From positions 2,582,001 through 2,646,000 of the forward strand of contig NZ_CP058595.1 in assembly GCF_013402795.1 (NCBI RefSeq): a DNA stretch of 64,000 nucleotides. Reading direction: 5' to 3'. Positions 46,617 through 53,858 of this stretch are shown here, piece by piece; position 1 is the first letter of the stretch; each line of letters opens with the position of its first letter. The translations under genes and the position numbers were made by a program. Origin of the DNA: Costertonia aggregata (GTDB lineage Bacteria > Bacteroidota > Bacteroidia > Flavobacteriales > Flavobacteriaceae). Below the pieces are notes generated by a model. The model did no database searches. It was not told the DNA's origin and saw nothing but the letters and a program-made list of their open reading frames with translations.

Positions 46617-46859
46617 ATGGGTCTGTACGAATACAAATTGTTGGACGATACCGAGCAATGGAATTTGCTATGGGATAAGGGTACTTTCCTTATCCATTGT
46701 ATAGAAGTCGATAAGAAGTATTCTTTGTACGCCCTATATAATTTCTTCGTGGAAGTTGAACTGGACAATGAAACAAGTAGGATAATCGCAAAGAAGCATT
46801 TTAAAACAGGCGGTACGTTGGATAAGTACTCAGGTAATGTCGATATAAGCAATCTCTAA
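46617..46859 (+). CDS. prophage orphan protein, 80 residues
   Basis: A small soluble protein (LLDDTEQWNLLWDKGTFLIHC, YSLYALYNFFVEVELD). The family is not recognised. It is one of two rightward genes inside the otherwise leftward arm. Its TAA shares bases with the TAG of the opposite gene at 46856 in the tetramer CTAA. Confidence 0.6.
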   Translation: MGLYEYKLLDDTEQWNLLWDKGTFLIHCIEVDKKYSLYALYNFFVEVELDNETSRIIAKKHFKTGGTLDKYSGNVDISNL

Positions 46860-47146
46860 ATGCCCAGTTGTTTCTGTATTTGTTCCTGTACCTTTTCGAC
46901 AATAGATGCGCTGTAGGGAACGATAACATTTTTTAGTCTGGATTTGTTGTCTATAGATAGATATACCTTTAAATGAAGCCCATCATCCTTACAGACGGTT
47001 TTGAGCCTCAACTTTGCTTTGCCCTCAATATTCTTTGTGAGATATTTCTTCAATGCATGGGCTATTTCCGATTCTATAATCTCGATAGTGCCTATCAACT
47101 GGTTTAGGTCGTGAACCAGACGCTTTAACTTGTTGGAAGTTTTCAT
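46856..47146 (-). CDS. prophage orphan protein, 96 residues
   Basis: A small helical protein (LKRLVHDLNQLIGTIEIIESEI then KLRLKTVCKDDGLHLKVYLSI and a C-terminal helix IVEKVQEQIQKQLG). No known domain. Its stop is interleaved with the stop of the converging 80-residue gene. The ATG at 47146 is the natural start. Confidence 0.6.
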   Translation of the reverse strand: MKTSNKLKRLVHDLNQLIGTIEIIESEIAHALKKYLTKNIEGKAKLRLKTVCKDDGLHLKVYLSIDNKSRLKNVIVPYSASIVEKVQEQIQKQLGI

Positions 47147-47257
47147 GTCACTAAAATAGAACAGGGTAATTTAAGATTGGGCGTAAATTGGTTAAAATGT
47201 GTAGGAAAATCTATCAATAGTATTTTTACTTTTGGGTAAACTTATATAACTATCAAG

Positions 47258-47848
47258 ATGAACGGACTGGAAAGGGCTAAATTAAAAGATGAAATTTTAA
47301 GTTACGTTTTGGAAAATGGACGTTGTACGGATGATGAACTGTTTAAAGCTTTGGGTAAACCGATGGAATACATTGAAGATTTCCATGACCTCACTTTGGA
47401 TATTTACATACATTACCATATATATTTCAATATGGAAACAAGAAAATCTATGGTGTCCAACAAAAAAGAGATATCTTATGATAAAACAGATAAAACACAT
47501 ATTTTCTTAAAACAAGGTGGTTGTACGGCTATTGAAAAAAAGCATATTAAAGAGATGAATATTGAAAAGAATGTAAAACGGGCATCGAACAAAAAAACTA
47601 TTGTTGACGCTAAATATTGGTGGTTGCCCTATGCTATTTCTGGTTTAAGCCTTTTGTTTGCTGGATGGGCTGCATTTAAACCAGCACCGAATCCCCCGAC
47701 AAAAGATGAGCCGTTAATAGAGATACAGGATAGGATGGACTATATCGAAGGTATTTTGATGAAACAGAACGATAGCCTAAAGAATGAAATTTATGAGGCA
47801 AACCTATTGATTGATAGCTATGAAAAAGAGATAGTGAGAGCGGACTAA
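47258..47848 (+). CDS. prophage winged-helix-like membrane-tethered protein
   Basis: A 196-residue protein. The N-terminus (LKDEILSYVLENGRCTDDELFKALGKPMEYIEDF) looks like a short winged-helix fold. A single membrane helix lies near residues 125-143 (WWLPYAISGLSLLFAGWAAF), followed by a coiled-coil tail. A DNA-binding-like domain fixed in the membrane is unusual and could be a sensor. A TACTTTTG box at 47228-47235 lies upstream. Its TAA overlaps the TAG of the opposite gene at 47845. Confidence 0.55.
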   Translation: MNGLERAKLKDEILSYVLENGRCTDDELFKALGKPMEYIEDFHDLTLDIYIHYHIYFNMETRKSMVSNKKEISYDKTDKTHIFLKQGGCTAIEKKHIKEMNIEKNVKRASNKKTIVDAKYWWLPYAISGLSLLFAGWAAFKPAPNPPTKDEPLIEIQDRMDYIEGILMKQNDSLKNEIYEANLLIDSYEKEIVRAD

Positions 47849-48363
47849 CCATCTTTTTTAACTTTTTTCTTTTTTAGTTTTCGTATATTTTTCAAATATT
47901 GTTCCCCATTCCATTTAACCTCTGCATCGATGTACCTTTGGTATTTAAGATACCATAAAACAAAACCTAGAATCATAAGTAATCCACCTGTAAGCCCTAC
48001 CGCTAAATAGAAATTTAGATTTCTCTCCGTTGTATCAACTAAATTATCGTAGTTGCTCTCAATATCATTGGCTTCTGCGACTTTCTTTTCTGATTCTTTT
48101 TTAATTTTTTGAAGCAATTCTTCATAATTTTTCAACTCTTCATGCCCCATTTCTTTTAAAACTTCATGGGGTAATATATTTTCGTTTTGAATTGTGTAAA
48201 TTTCACGCTCTAGCTTTTGCATTTTTGGCGCATATTTATAGTTTTCTAACCATAATTTTTCTTCGATTTGATATGAAAAGTATATGCTGAAAGAAAATAT
48301 AACTAAGCCGAATAATGCTATAAACTTATAAAGGTTGTCGGTAGGTAGTGATGGAATATTCAT
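47845..48363 (-). CDS. prophage membrane protein with coiled coil between two helices
   Basis: A 172-residue protein with a membrane helix at about residues 12-31, a long helical, probably coiled-coil segment (KMQKLEREIYTIQNENILP, LLQKIKKESEKKVAEAND), a second membrane helix at about 117-138 and a lysine-rich tail (KLKKKKVKKDG). The layout suggests a structure spanning the membrane twice with a large helical loop. Family not recognised. Confidence 0.6.
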   Translation of the reverse strand: MNIPSLPTDNLYKFIALFGLVIFSFSIYFSYQIEEKLWLENYKYAPKMQKLEREIYTIQNENILPHEVLKEMGHEELKNYEELLQKIKKESEKKVAEANDIESNYDNLVDTTERNLNFYLAVGLTGGLLMILGFVLWYLKYQRYIDAEVKWNGEQYLKNIRKLKKKKVKKDG

Positions 48364-48381
48364 ATTTTCAAATATATCGAA

Positions 48382-48633
48382 TTAATCTACCGATGTAAGA
48401 ATTTCACTGACCCTATTTTCAGCCTCTGTAACGAACGTTTCCGTCAGTTCCGATTCAAGTTTCATTACTCTGTTTTCAATGCTGCTACCGCCTTTAAAAC
48501 ACTCCACACGGCACATATAACTATCTCCATCAAATCTATCGTAACATTCTACCTTGATATGGTCGAATCCGTACTTTTTAAGCCTGAATTTCAGTAGCTT
48601 TTCTACCAGTTTTTCCTGTCTGTATAAATTCAT
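48382..48633 (-). CDS. prophage orphan protein, 83 residues, coupled to the gene upstream
   Basis: From ATG 48633 (MNLYRQEKLVEKLLKFRL) the protein has 83 residues and no known domain. Its ATG overlaps the TGA of the upstream leftward gene (ATGA), which supports this start over a TTG at 48651 and points to translational coupling. Confidence 0.6.
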   Translation of the reverse strand: MNLYRQEKLVEKLLKFRLKKYGFDHIKVECYDRFDGDSYMCRVECFKGGSSIENRVMKLESELTETFVTEAENRVSEILTSVD

Positions 48634-48965
48634 TTTCTTTCCTTTATCCAAATGTTGTTATTTGGGCTATGGTACGAATACCCATGGTACTCAAATCTTC
48701 CGTACTTTTCTATTAAGCCTTTTAGGATGCATGACATCTGATAGATGTTCTTATGTATCTGCATGACCGTACCGTTTTTGCAGATACTGTATTTGCCAGA
48801 ATCGACCTTAGCCCAATTTTTGTTTACCCTGATAATCATTTTTCCGTTACCATGGATGCAATGGTGTATAAAAACGTTGAGCCTTAAATCGGATATTTCC
48901 TCAATGGTTGAATAGGTCATAAAGTTTGATATTGGAATAAATCCAAAATTATGGAAAATATCCAT
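48630..48965 (-). CDS. prophage orphan protein, 111 residues
   Basis: A protein of 111 residues from ATG 48965, or 96 from the in-frame ATG at 48920 (MTYSTIEEISD). It has FIHHCIHGNGKMIIRVN and a YSYHSPNN stretch; no family is recognised. It overlaps the start of the 83-residue gene by four bases. Confidence 0.6.
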   Translation of the reverse strand: MDIFHNFGFIPISNFMTYSTIEEISDLRLNVFIHHCIHGNGKMIIRVNKNWAKVDSGKYSICKNGTVMQIHKNIYQMSCILKGLIEKYGRFEYHGYSYHSPNNNIWIKERK

Positions 48966-49078
48966 TTAAAAAAATATTGTGGATAACTAAAAATCAATCT
49001 TGGTTCGATTGATATTAAAGGATACTGTAACCCAAAGTATTACAATGTGCGTTCGGGAACTGTTTCAAGAAGTCTGTA

Positions 49079-49570
49079 CTAGTTCGTATTATGAACTTTA
49101 CCGTACATGTTCAAAGCTTTCGTGATTTCCTCTTTTGTGGAATATGGCATCTCTAGTTCAGCCACTCTTTCTACTGTTCTTTTCCAATATTCCCTTGTAC
49201 AGCTTAGATTGTTCTTTGGGGGCGTAAGTGTAATGCCCAATGCATATTTTGCTTGTGCAACTATCGAGGTGTTTAGATGTTTCCCGTTTTTGTCCAAAAC
49301 AACAGCGGTTTCGTTTATTCCCTCTTCTTTCAGCAATCGCAGATAGATTTCCATTTCCGTTTGAATGGCATATATTACAGAACCATCTACATTGTCGATA
49401 GTTTTAAAAGAGTACTTTCTCCATGTGTCCAAATCCTTTTGGCTACACTTTGCCAGTTGCATGATTTCCACATCGCTAAGTCTGCTATTGAGGTACTTTC
49501 CTATCCGTTCGTTTTTCTTTAGGAACGCATATCGCATATTGGCCGTTACCATAAGTCTGTTTTTCAACAT
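49079..49570 (-). CDS. prophage orphan protein at the left edge of the control region
   Basis: From ATG 49570 (MLKNRLMVTANMRY) the protein has 163 residues. It is helical with LSDVEIMQLAKCSQKDLDTWRKYSF, which may be a helix-turn-helix-like element, and TREYWKRTVERVAELEMPYSTKEEI. It is the first leftward gene after the 1-kb control region, where a repressor or early regulator would be expected, but I cannot show that it is one. A minus-strand TATATTTG box at 49574-49581 sits directly at its start. Confidence 0.6.
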   Translation of the reverse strand: MLKNRLMVTANMRYAFLKKNERIGKYLNSRLSDVEIMQLAKCSQKDLDTWRKYSFKTIDNVDGSVIYAIQTEMEIYLRLLKEEGINETAVVLDKNGKHLNTSIVAQAKYALGITLTPPKNNLSCTREYWKRTVERVAELEMPYSTKEEITKALNMYGKVHNTN

Positions 49571-49623
49571 ACCCAAATATAATCAACGATGGATTAACTG
49601 AAACCTATTATTGATTTGGAAGT

Positions 49624-49668
49624 GGTGTCAAAGCGCACTTATTTAACAAGTACGTGCCAGATGACACC
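49624..49668. repeat. 45-bp inverted repeat in the control region
   Basis: Outer arms GGTGTCA (49624-49630) and TGACACC (49662-49668) are perfect. Inner arms GCGCACTT (49633-49640) and AAGTACGTGC (49648-49657) also pair with small bulges around ATTTAAC. It could be a regulator-binding site or an RNA stem. Confidence 0.7.
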
Positions 49669-49856
49669 TTTCGACCTGTATACCTATATTCACTTTATGA
49701 GTTCAATCAATGAATTCCCAAAATAAAATAGGGTTCGGGTATCATTTGACGCTTCCAGTGCAATCCTAGAGCCAATTCTTAGCCATTCTATAAAGCCGTA
49801 TTCCTACACACCCACTAACCCACTAAAATACAATTCAGATGGCTTGCAAGTTGCTT

Positions 49857-50071
49857 AACCTAGTTAATCTTGATTAGTCCAACAAAAGTGAGCAACTAAT
49901 CAACTTAGAAAATACCTAGAATTTGGGTAGAGCGCAGCGACTAGGTTATGAAAATTAAAAAATACCTAGGTAGGCACGAGCGCAGCGAGTAGGTTAAACA
50001 AGTTTTTGCAAGTCGTGCGAAGCACCTAGCCCAAGAACTCAATCAATACTTTGTCTAACTGGGAGCGAAGC
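49857..50071. repeat. nested inverted repeats with four GCGNAGC mini-hairpins
   Basis: AACCTAGT (49857-49864) pairs with ACTAGGTT (49940-49947). Inside it TTGATTAGT (49870-49878) pairs perfectly with ACTAATCAA (49895-49903). GCGNAGC motifs lie at 49932, 49980 (GCGCAGC) and 50017, 50065 (GCGAAGC), each close to a CTAG/CCTA block. GC-GNA-GC sequences are known to form very stable small DNA hairpins. Confidence 0.7.
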
Positions 50072-50267
50072 TACCTAAGCTCATTTAATTTATTGAAAAT
50101 CAGTCGATTGGCTAAGTCTGGGTTATGGAGAAGGTATCATTTGCCTATTAAGTATAATAAGTATCGTAAATAAATGATATTCAGTAAGTTATAAATTCCT
50201 AGTAGAGCAGTAGGGTAGTAGCTGAAAATGATAAACGGTTTTTTTGGTCACAAATAAAATGACGGAT

Positions 50268-50298
50268 TTGTAGGAGAAAAAGGATATTTCTATATTTG
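50268..50298 (+). promoter_or_regulatory. rightward promoter 1 of the prophage
   Basis: TTTG at 50268-50271, a 19-base spacer and TATATTTG at 50291-50298 match the Bacteroidetes consensus exactly. A palindrome TACTTT-AC-AAAGTA lies 15 bases after the second box, where a repressor could bind. Confidence 0.7.
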
Positions 50299-50428
50299 TA
50301 CTGCTAAAAATAGTACTTTACAAAGTAAAAATAGTTAAATTCGATGAAATGCATGACTTTATTTTTTTTGAATTTAAGAAAAACTCTGTAAGGTCAATGA
50401 TAGTGGGATTTACTAATAGTTTATCCAT

Positions 50429-50459
50429 TTTGAAAATCCAACTATTTGTTGTATCTTTG
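50429..50459 (+). promoter_or_regulatory. rightward promoter 2 of the prophage
   Basis: TTTG at 50429-50432, a 19-base spacer and TATCTTTG at 50452-50459. It would give a leader of about 155 bases before the first right-arm gene, containing a hairpin (arms 50550-50562 and 50572-50584). Confidence 0.75.
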
Positions 50460-50619
50460 TAATCGTTGAAATGCATTATTCGTCCCGAATCGTATTTCCC
50501 TTTAACAAATTTTTAAGAAAAAAGAAAACCCCAACCGTAGGCTAGGGCTAGAAAGAAACTATCTTTTGATTATAGTTCTTTTCTGACGAAGCCATGCGGT
50601 TGATTTATACCAAATCGCT

Positions 50620-51333
50620 ATGGCAAAGCATAAACAAATATTTTCTTCCGTACCCGTTTTTGAAGCGGATTACGCTGCATTTGAAGAAACACAAACTTTG
50701 GAGAGAAAACCTAAAGTAGTCAACGGCTATCATACAGATTTAGGTTTTCATATAAACAACCTTCATATACTCCAAGAAAGATATAAAGATGAGATTGGCG
50801 ACCACGAAGCCATCATAAAAAAAGTACAGTACCTTGATATTTCCGCTATTCTATTCCCAAAAACCAAACTTCATTTTCGTTGGTGGAAAGCGCACCTGAT
50901 TATGGTAGGTAGGGCAATGACCTATTGTAACCATGGTATGACACCCTTTCAAATTAAAAATGCCCTCTTTAAAGTATTCCAAAAGAATATATACATACCA
51001 AATTCAATGCAGCCCAGCCCTGTTAATTATGGTTCGTTCTGGAAATCCATAGGGGAACAGTTGGATGACATCGTGGAAAGTTCAATAATGCAAAGCCCTA
51101 AAAAAGGCAAAAAGAGAGGTAACAAAATATTGTTTGACCCTTCAAGGCAATTGACCCCAAAACAGAGGCAAACAATTAGCAAGGCACTGACCGGCAAAGC
51201 AAGGTCAAACAAAACGGTCAATCAACTTTCAGCTATTTATGTTAAGGGTATGACCCAGAAAGAACTAGCTGAAAAGTCGGGTAGGGGCATTGCAACGATT
51301 AAAAGGAAATGGTTAGAAATCAAAGCAGCCTAA
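50620..51333 (+). CDS. first right-arm prophage gene, C-terminal helix-turn-helix protein
   Basis: A 237-residue basic protein. The last 40 residues are a resolvase-like helix-turn-helix: LSAIYVKGMTQKELAEKSGRGIATIKRKWLE. The N-terminal part (HFRWWKAHLIMVGRAMTYC) is not recognised. It is driven by two Bacteroidetes-type promoters and leads the right arm, so a regulator or DNA-replication/packaging role is plausible. A one-base gap leads to the AP2-like gene. Confidence 0.65.
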   Translation: MAKHKQIFSSVPVFEADYAAFEETQTLERKPKVVNGYHTDLGFHINNLHILQERYKDEIGDHEAIIKKVQYLDISAILFPKTKLHFRWWKAHLIMVGRAMTYCNHGMTPFQIKNALFKVFQKNIYIPNSMQPSPVNYGSFWKSIGEQLDDIVESSIMQSPKKGKKRGNKILFDPSRQLTPKQRQTISKALTGKARSNKTVNQLSAIYVKGMTQKELAEKSGRGIATIKRKWLEIKAA

Positions 51334-51334
51334 G

Positions 51335-51493
51335 ATGAGCCACACAAGGGAATTTAGTAAATATGAGGGTGTTGCATGGGATGAACCCAATAACAAATGG
51401 GTAGCCCGTTGGAACGGCTCACATCTAGGCTTGTACGATGAAGAAATGGAGGCTGCGATAGCAGTACAGGAACTAAAAGATAAAACAGCATAA
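51335..51493 (+). CDS. 52-residue AP2-like DNA-binding miniprotein
   Basis: A small complete frame one base after the preceding stop. Almost the whole protein reads as an AP2 fold: YEGVAWDEPNNKWVARW, then GSHLGLYDEEMEAAIAVQ, which match the family pattern Y-GV-W---KW-A-I and LG-F-(T/D)EE-AA-A. In phages AP2 domains usually follow an HNH endonuclease; here the domain stands alone, which suggests a plain DNA-binding role. It ends 20 bases before the PD-(D/E)XK-like gene. Confidence 0.7.
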   Translation: MSHTREFSKYEGVAWDEPNNKWVARWNGSHLGLYDEEMEAAIAVQELKDKTA

Positions 51494-51513
51494 CCAAACC
51501 CAAACTTACCAGT

Positions 51514-52035
51514 ATGAAAAGATTACCATTTGAAGAATTGGCAACGACCAAAAAGGGCAACTTAGGAGAAAGGATTTGTATTGAACATTTCCATAGTAAG
51601 GGGCTTGTGGTAATGACCTCAATTACCGATTCAGCACATGCCTTTGATATTATGGTCTGGCAGGGAAAGGAAAAGCCCTGTATAGTAGATATAAAAACAA
51701 AAGCCAGTAGAACCCACTATCCAGATACTGGATTCGATACAGCCGACCTAGACCACTATTTGAAAATCAGCGAAAAGCATAATATGCCAGTAGCCATATT
51801 CTTTGTCGATGAGCATAGGAAAGAAGTTTATTGGGGGGAGTTAGGGGATTTATTACAGGAAAGGGAAGTGACAGAGGGCAACAGAACGTTAAAATACCCC
51901 CGTTCGGAATGGAACATAACCTATTTCCCATTGGAGGCAATGAACAAACTATGTGATTTGGACGATGTTCAAGTGAAGGAATTAAAGAACCATACCAACA
52001 GGAATTACAGTTATCCAACATTAAAATCAGCTTAA
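51514..52035 (+). CDS. PD-(D/E)XK nuclease-like protein
   Basis: A 173-residue protein with the layout of a small restriction-like nuclease: GNLGERICIEHFHSKGL (helix with Glu), then AHAFDIMVW (Asp) and PCIVDIKTKAS (the D-x-K of the active site). This resembles Holliday-junction-resolvase-like or nuclease-fold proteins of phages. It probably cuts or processes phage DNA; the exact role cannot be told. It lies among early rightward genes. Confidence 0.6.
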   Translation: MKRLPFEELATTKKGNLGERICIEHFHSKGLVVMTSITDSAHAFDIMVWQGKEKPCIVDIKTKASRTHYPDTGFDTADLDHYLKISEKHNMPVAIFFVDEHRKEVYWGELGDLLQEREVTEGNRTLKYPRSEWNITYFPLEAMNKLCDLDDVQVKELKNHTNRNYSYPTLKSA

Positions 52036-52037
52036 AA

Positions 52038-52163
52038 ATGCAGAAACCAAATCTTACAGAGGCTCAAAATGCTGGAAAATACATCATTGCATTGGAGAGA
52101 TACATAAACTTTTTGGAACGGCAATTGGAATTTGCTTTGAACGTAGAAACAATGGCAGCGTAA
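52038..52163 (+). CDS. 41-residue helical miniprotein
   Basis: A short frame two bases after the nuclease-like gene (MQKPNLTEAQNAGKYI...VETMAA). It is predicted to be one or two helices. Close spacing supports translation with its neighbour. Function unknown. Confidence 0.45.
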   Translation: MQKPNLTEAQNAGKYIIALERYINFLERQLEFALNVETMAA

Positions 52164-52199
52164 TGAAAACCATATTTAAGTTTATTTAAAATAGAACAA

Positions 52200-52697
52200 A
52201 TGGAGAATGAAGAATGGTTTCAAATAACAGCTTTTCCCAACTACTGGATTTCATCTTTGAAAAGGATTAAAAGAAAGTGGTATACCAAAAAAGAGGTTAG
52301 AACCTATGCGGAAAAAATCTATGCCAAAAAGAGATTTCTAATTATTTTCTTCGATGGAAAGTACTTGAACATCAATGTTGGAAAAACAGTCGATAGACAT
52401 TTCACTGAAAAGGAGAAATCAGAAGAAGCTGAAAAGTGGAAAGCTTTGAAAGATATTGGAAACGACTATGAGATTAGTAATCATGGACGTGTAAAAAGGC
52501 TGGAGAGAAAAACCGAAGCTGTACATCAATTTCCTGATAAGGTTTTGACCAGCCGAAAAGATGGTAAGGTCACTTTTCGAAAAAATGATAAGCAACATTT
52601 GAGGGTTGTTGAACGGCTCTACAAAGAATATGTACTAAATGAAGATATGACACCTAAAAGAAAAAAACATCGAAGAAAACTAAAATTGAGATTTTGA
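52200..52697 (+). CDS. protein with two NUMOD4-like modules, no nuclease
   Basis: A 165-residue protein with two copies of a NUMOD4-like module: EEWFQITAFPNYWISSLKRIKRK at residues 3-25 and EKWKALKDIGNDYEISNHGRVKRLER near residues 78-103 (W-x-x-I/L-x-x(F)-xYxISxxGRVKR). NUMOD4 normally sits next to an HNH homing endonuclease; no HNH motif is present here, and the rest is basic. It may be a DNA-binding remnant or a regulator. It ends two bases before the next gene. Confidence 0.65.
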   Translation: MENEEWFQITAFPNYWISSLKRIKRKWYTKKEVRTYAEKIYAKKRFLIIFFDGKYLNINVGKTVDRHFTEKEKSEEAEKWKALKDIGNDYEISNHGRVKRLERKTEAVHQFPDKVLTSRKDGKVTFRKNDKQHLRVVERLYKEYVLNEDMTPKRKKHRRKLKLRF

Positions 52698-52698
52698 A

Positions 52699-52998
52699 AT
52701 GAACCAACATGAACCAGACCAAATAGATGACCTACGCAAATTGTTTTTAGATAAAAATAAAGATTGTCTAAAATCCTTTACCAACGAATACCAAGTGATA
52801 AATTTCCTTGCAATTCAAAAAACCTACTTTTATTTTCTGACCGCAATACGAGCAGTTAAAGGATTGAGGTTAGCCCTGTACGATGATAAAACAACATCCA
52901 TTGTTTTCAATGACCGTGAGATAGAGGGTACTAGAAAAATGAGGTTTGAAAACACGGATGAAATTGAACAACTATTGACTCTTTCAGGATTGAACTGA
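52699..52998 (+). CDS. prophage orphan protein, 99 residues
   Basis: A small protein starting one base after the NUMOD4 gene stop. Helical N-terminus (DDLRKLFLDKNKDCLKSF), a central FLAIQKTYFYFLTAIRAVK helix and a beta-like end. No family recognised; co-translation with its neighbour is likely. Confidence 0.6.
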   Translation: MNQHEPDQIDDLRKLFLDKNKDCLKSFTNEYQVINFLAIQKTYFYFLTAIRAVKGLRLALYDDKTTSIVFNDREIEGTRKMRFENTDEIEQLLTLSGLN

Positions 52999-53003
52999 TA
53001 CAT

Positions 53004-53015
53004 AACCTACTTATG
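53004..53015 (+). promoter_or_regulatory. AACCTACTTATG shared leader, copy 1
   Basis: The twelve bases AACCTACTTATG, including the start codon of the 32-residue frame, recur exactly at 54408-54419 at the start of the small terminase gene. See the matching entry there. Confidence 0.55.
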
Positions 53016-53111
53016 AAAATGAACCAAACCTTAGAACACGCACAACAATTATTGTCGGAACTCAAAACCGATTTGCAACCTATCAAAACCCTTGTTTCAA
53101 AGGGTATTTAG
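53013..53111 (+). CDS. 32-residue miniprotein
   Basis: A short helical frame (MKMNQTLEHAQQLLSELKTD). It is preceded by a leader identical to that of the small terminase gene, which supports real translation. Function unknown. Confidence 0.4.
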   Translation: MKMNQTLEHAQQLLSELKTDLQPIKTLVSKGI

Positions 53112-53149
53112 AATACATTCCATACTTGTTTTTTATTTAGTTGTTGAAC

Positions 53150-53186
53150 TGGGCTAGGTAGTGCCTACACTTAAAAGCCTAGCCCA
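53150..53186. promoter_or_regulatory. perfect 9-bp inverted repeat ahead of the sigma-like gene
   Basis: TGGGCTAGG (53150-53158) and CCTAGCCCA (53178-53186) enclose 19 bases. No T run follows, so it is not a simple terminator. The CCTAG core recurs in the control region at 49.9-50.0 kb. It may be a binding site or an RNA stem controlling the gene at 53229. Confidence 0.6.
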
Positions 53187-53228
53187 ATATCATCAAACTA
53201 CCAATTTACCCAAATCCGCATTATATAA

Positions 53229-53855
53229 ATGAACCCAACTATCAACGATGTATATCGAAGGAATGACGAATGGCTGGAAATAGCCGAAAAATTTACTAAA
53301 TGTGAACACAGAGCAAAAGATTTAGTACAAGATACCTACATGTACCTCCAAAGAAGGTTTCAGAACAAGGAGTTAGAACCCTTGAAAAAAGTGACTAAAG
53401 GTTATATGTACAGAGCCATTAAAGCCAACTTTTTGATGGAGAAACGAGATAATAAATTGCCGTTGCACTACACAGATGAAATCGAAAAATCAGCCTTTGT
53501 GACGAATGAACTTGATTTTGAGTGTATCGAGGTCAAACGGAGGAAAAAAATCAATTCAGCATTACAGAAAGTACCACCATTGGAGCGTGAAGTGCTAATG
53601 CAGCACCAAGAGAAATCTCAACGCCAATTACAGCGAGAAACTAAGGTTTGCAGGGATAGATTAAGGTTGCACAAGGATAGGGGAATGCAAAAGTTGAAAA
53701 GTATTTGCAAAAACGATGAGAGTTTCAAGGAAATGGATTTTGAAACCATACGTAACGAAAAGAGAACATTAAAAAAGGATAGATATATATCCGACAAGGA
53801 TGTAGAAACGGTTAAGCACCAAATCGAGAATGACATTTACCAACCAATAGAATAA
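53229..53855 (+). CDS. phage sigma-70-like factor
   Basis: A 208-residue protein with the layout of a small sigma factor. Region 2-like CEHRAKDLVQDTYMYLQRRF (residues about 25-45) contains the DLVQDTY signature; then VTKGYMYRAIKANFLMEKRD. The region 4-like part is KVPPLEREVLMQHQEKSQRQLQRETKVCRDRLRLHKDRG. It would direct RNA polymerase to phage promoters, probably late genes. It is followed after three bases by the next gene, and a hairpin precedes it. Confidence 0.7.
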   Translation: MNPTINDVYRRNDEWLEIAEKFTKCEHRAKDLVQDTYMYLQRRFQNKELEPLKKVTKGYMYRAIKANFLMEKRDNKLPLHYTDEIEKSAFVTNELDFECIEVKRRKKINSALQKVPPLEREVLMQHQEKSQRQLQRETKVCRDRLRLHKDRGMQKLKSICKNDESFKEMDFETIRNEKRTLKKDRYISDKDVETVKHQIENDIYQPIE

Positions 53856-53858
53856 ATT

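Larger units (their letters stand above)
49571..50619. other. 1.05-kb non-coding control region between prophage arms
   Basis: No convincing frame in any of six frames. It holds a 45-base inverted repeat (49624-49668), a dense set of nested inverted repeats and mini-hairpins (49857-50071), two rightward promoters (50268-50298 and 50429-50459), a palindrome TACTTT-AC-AAAGTA (50314-50327) and a leader hairpin (50550-50584). GGTATCATTTG occurs twice (about 49738 and 50133). A lysogeny switch, origin or regulatory RNA are all possible. Confidence 0.75.
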
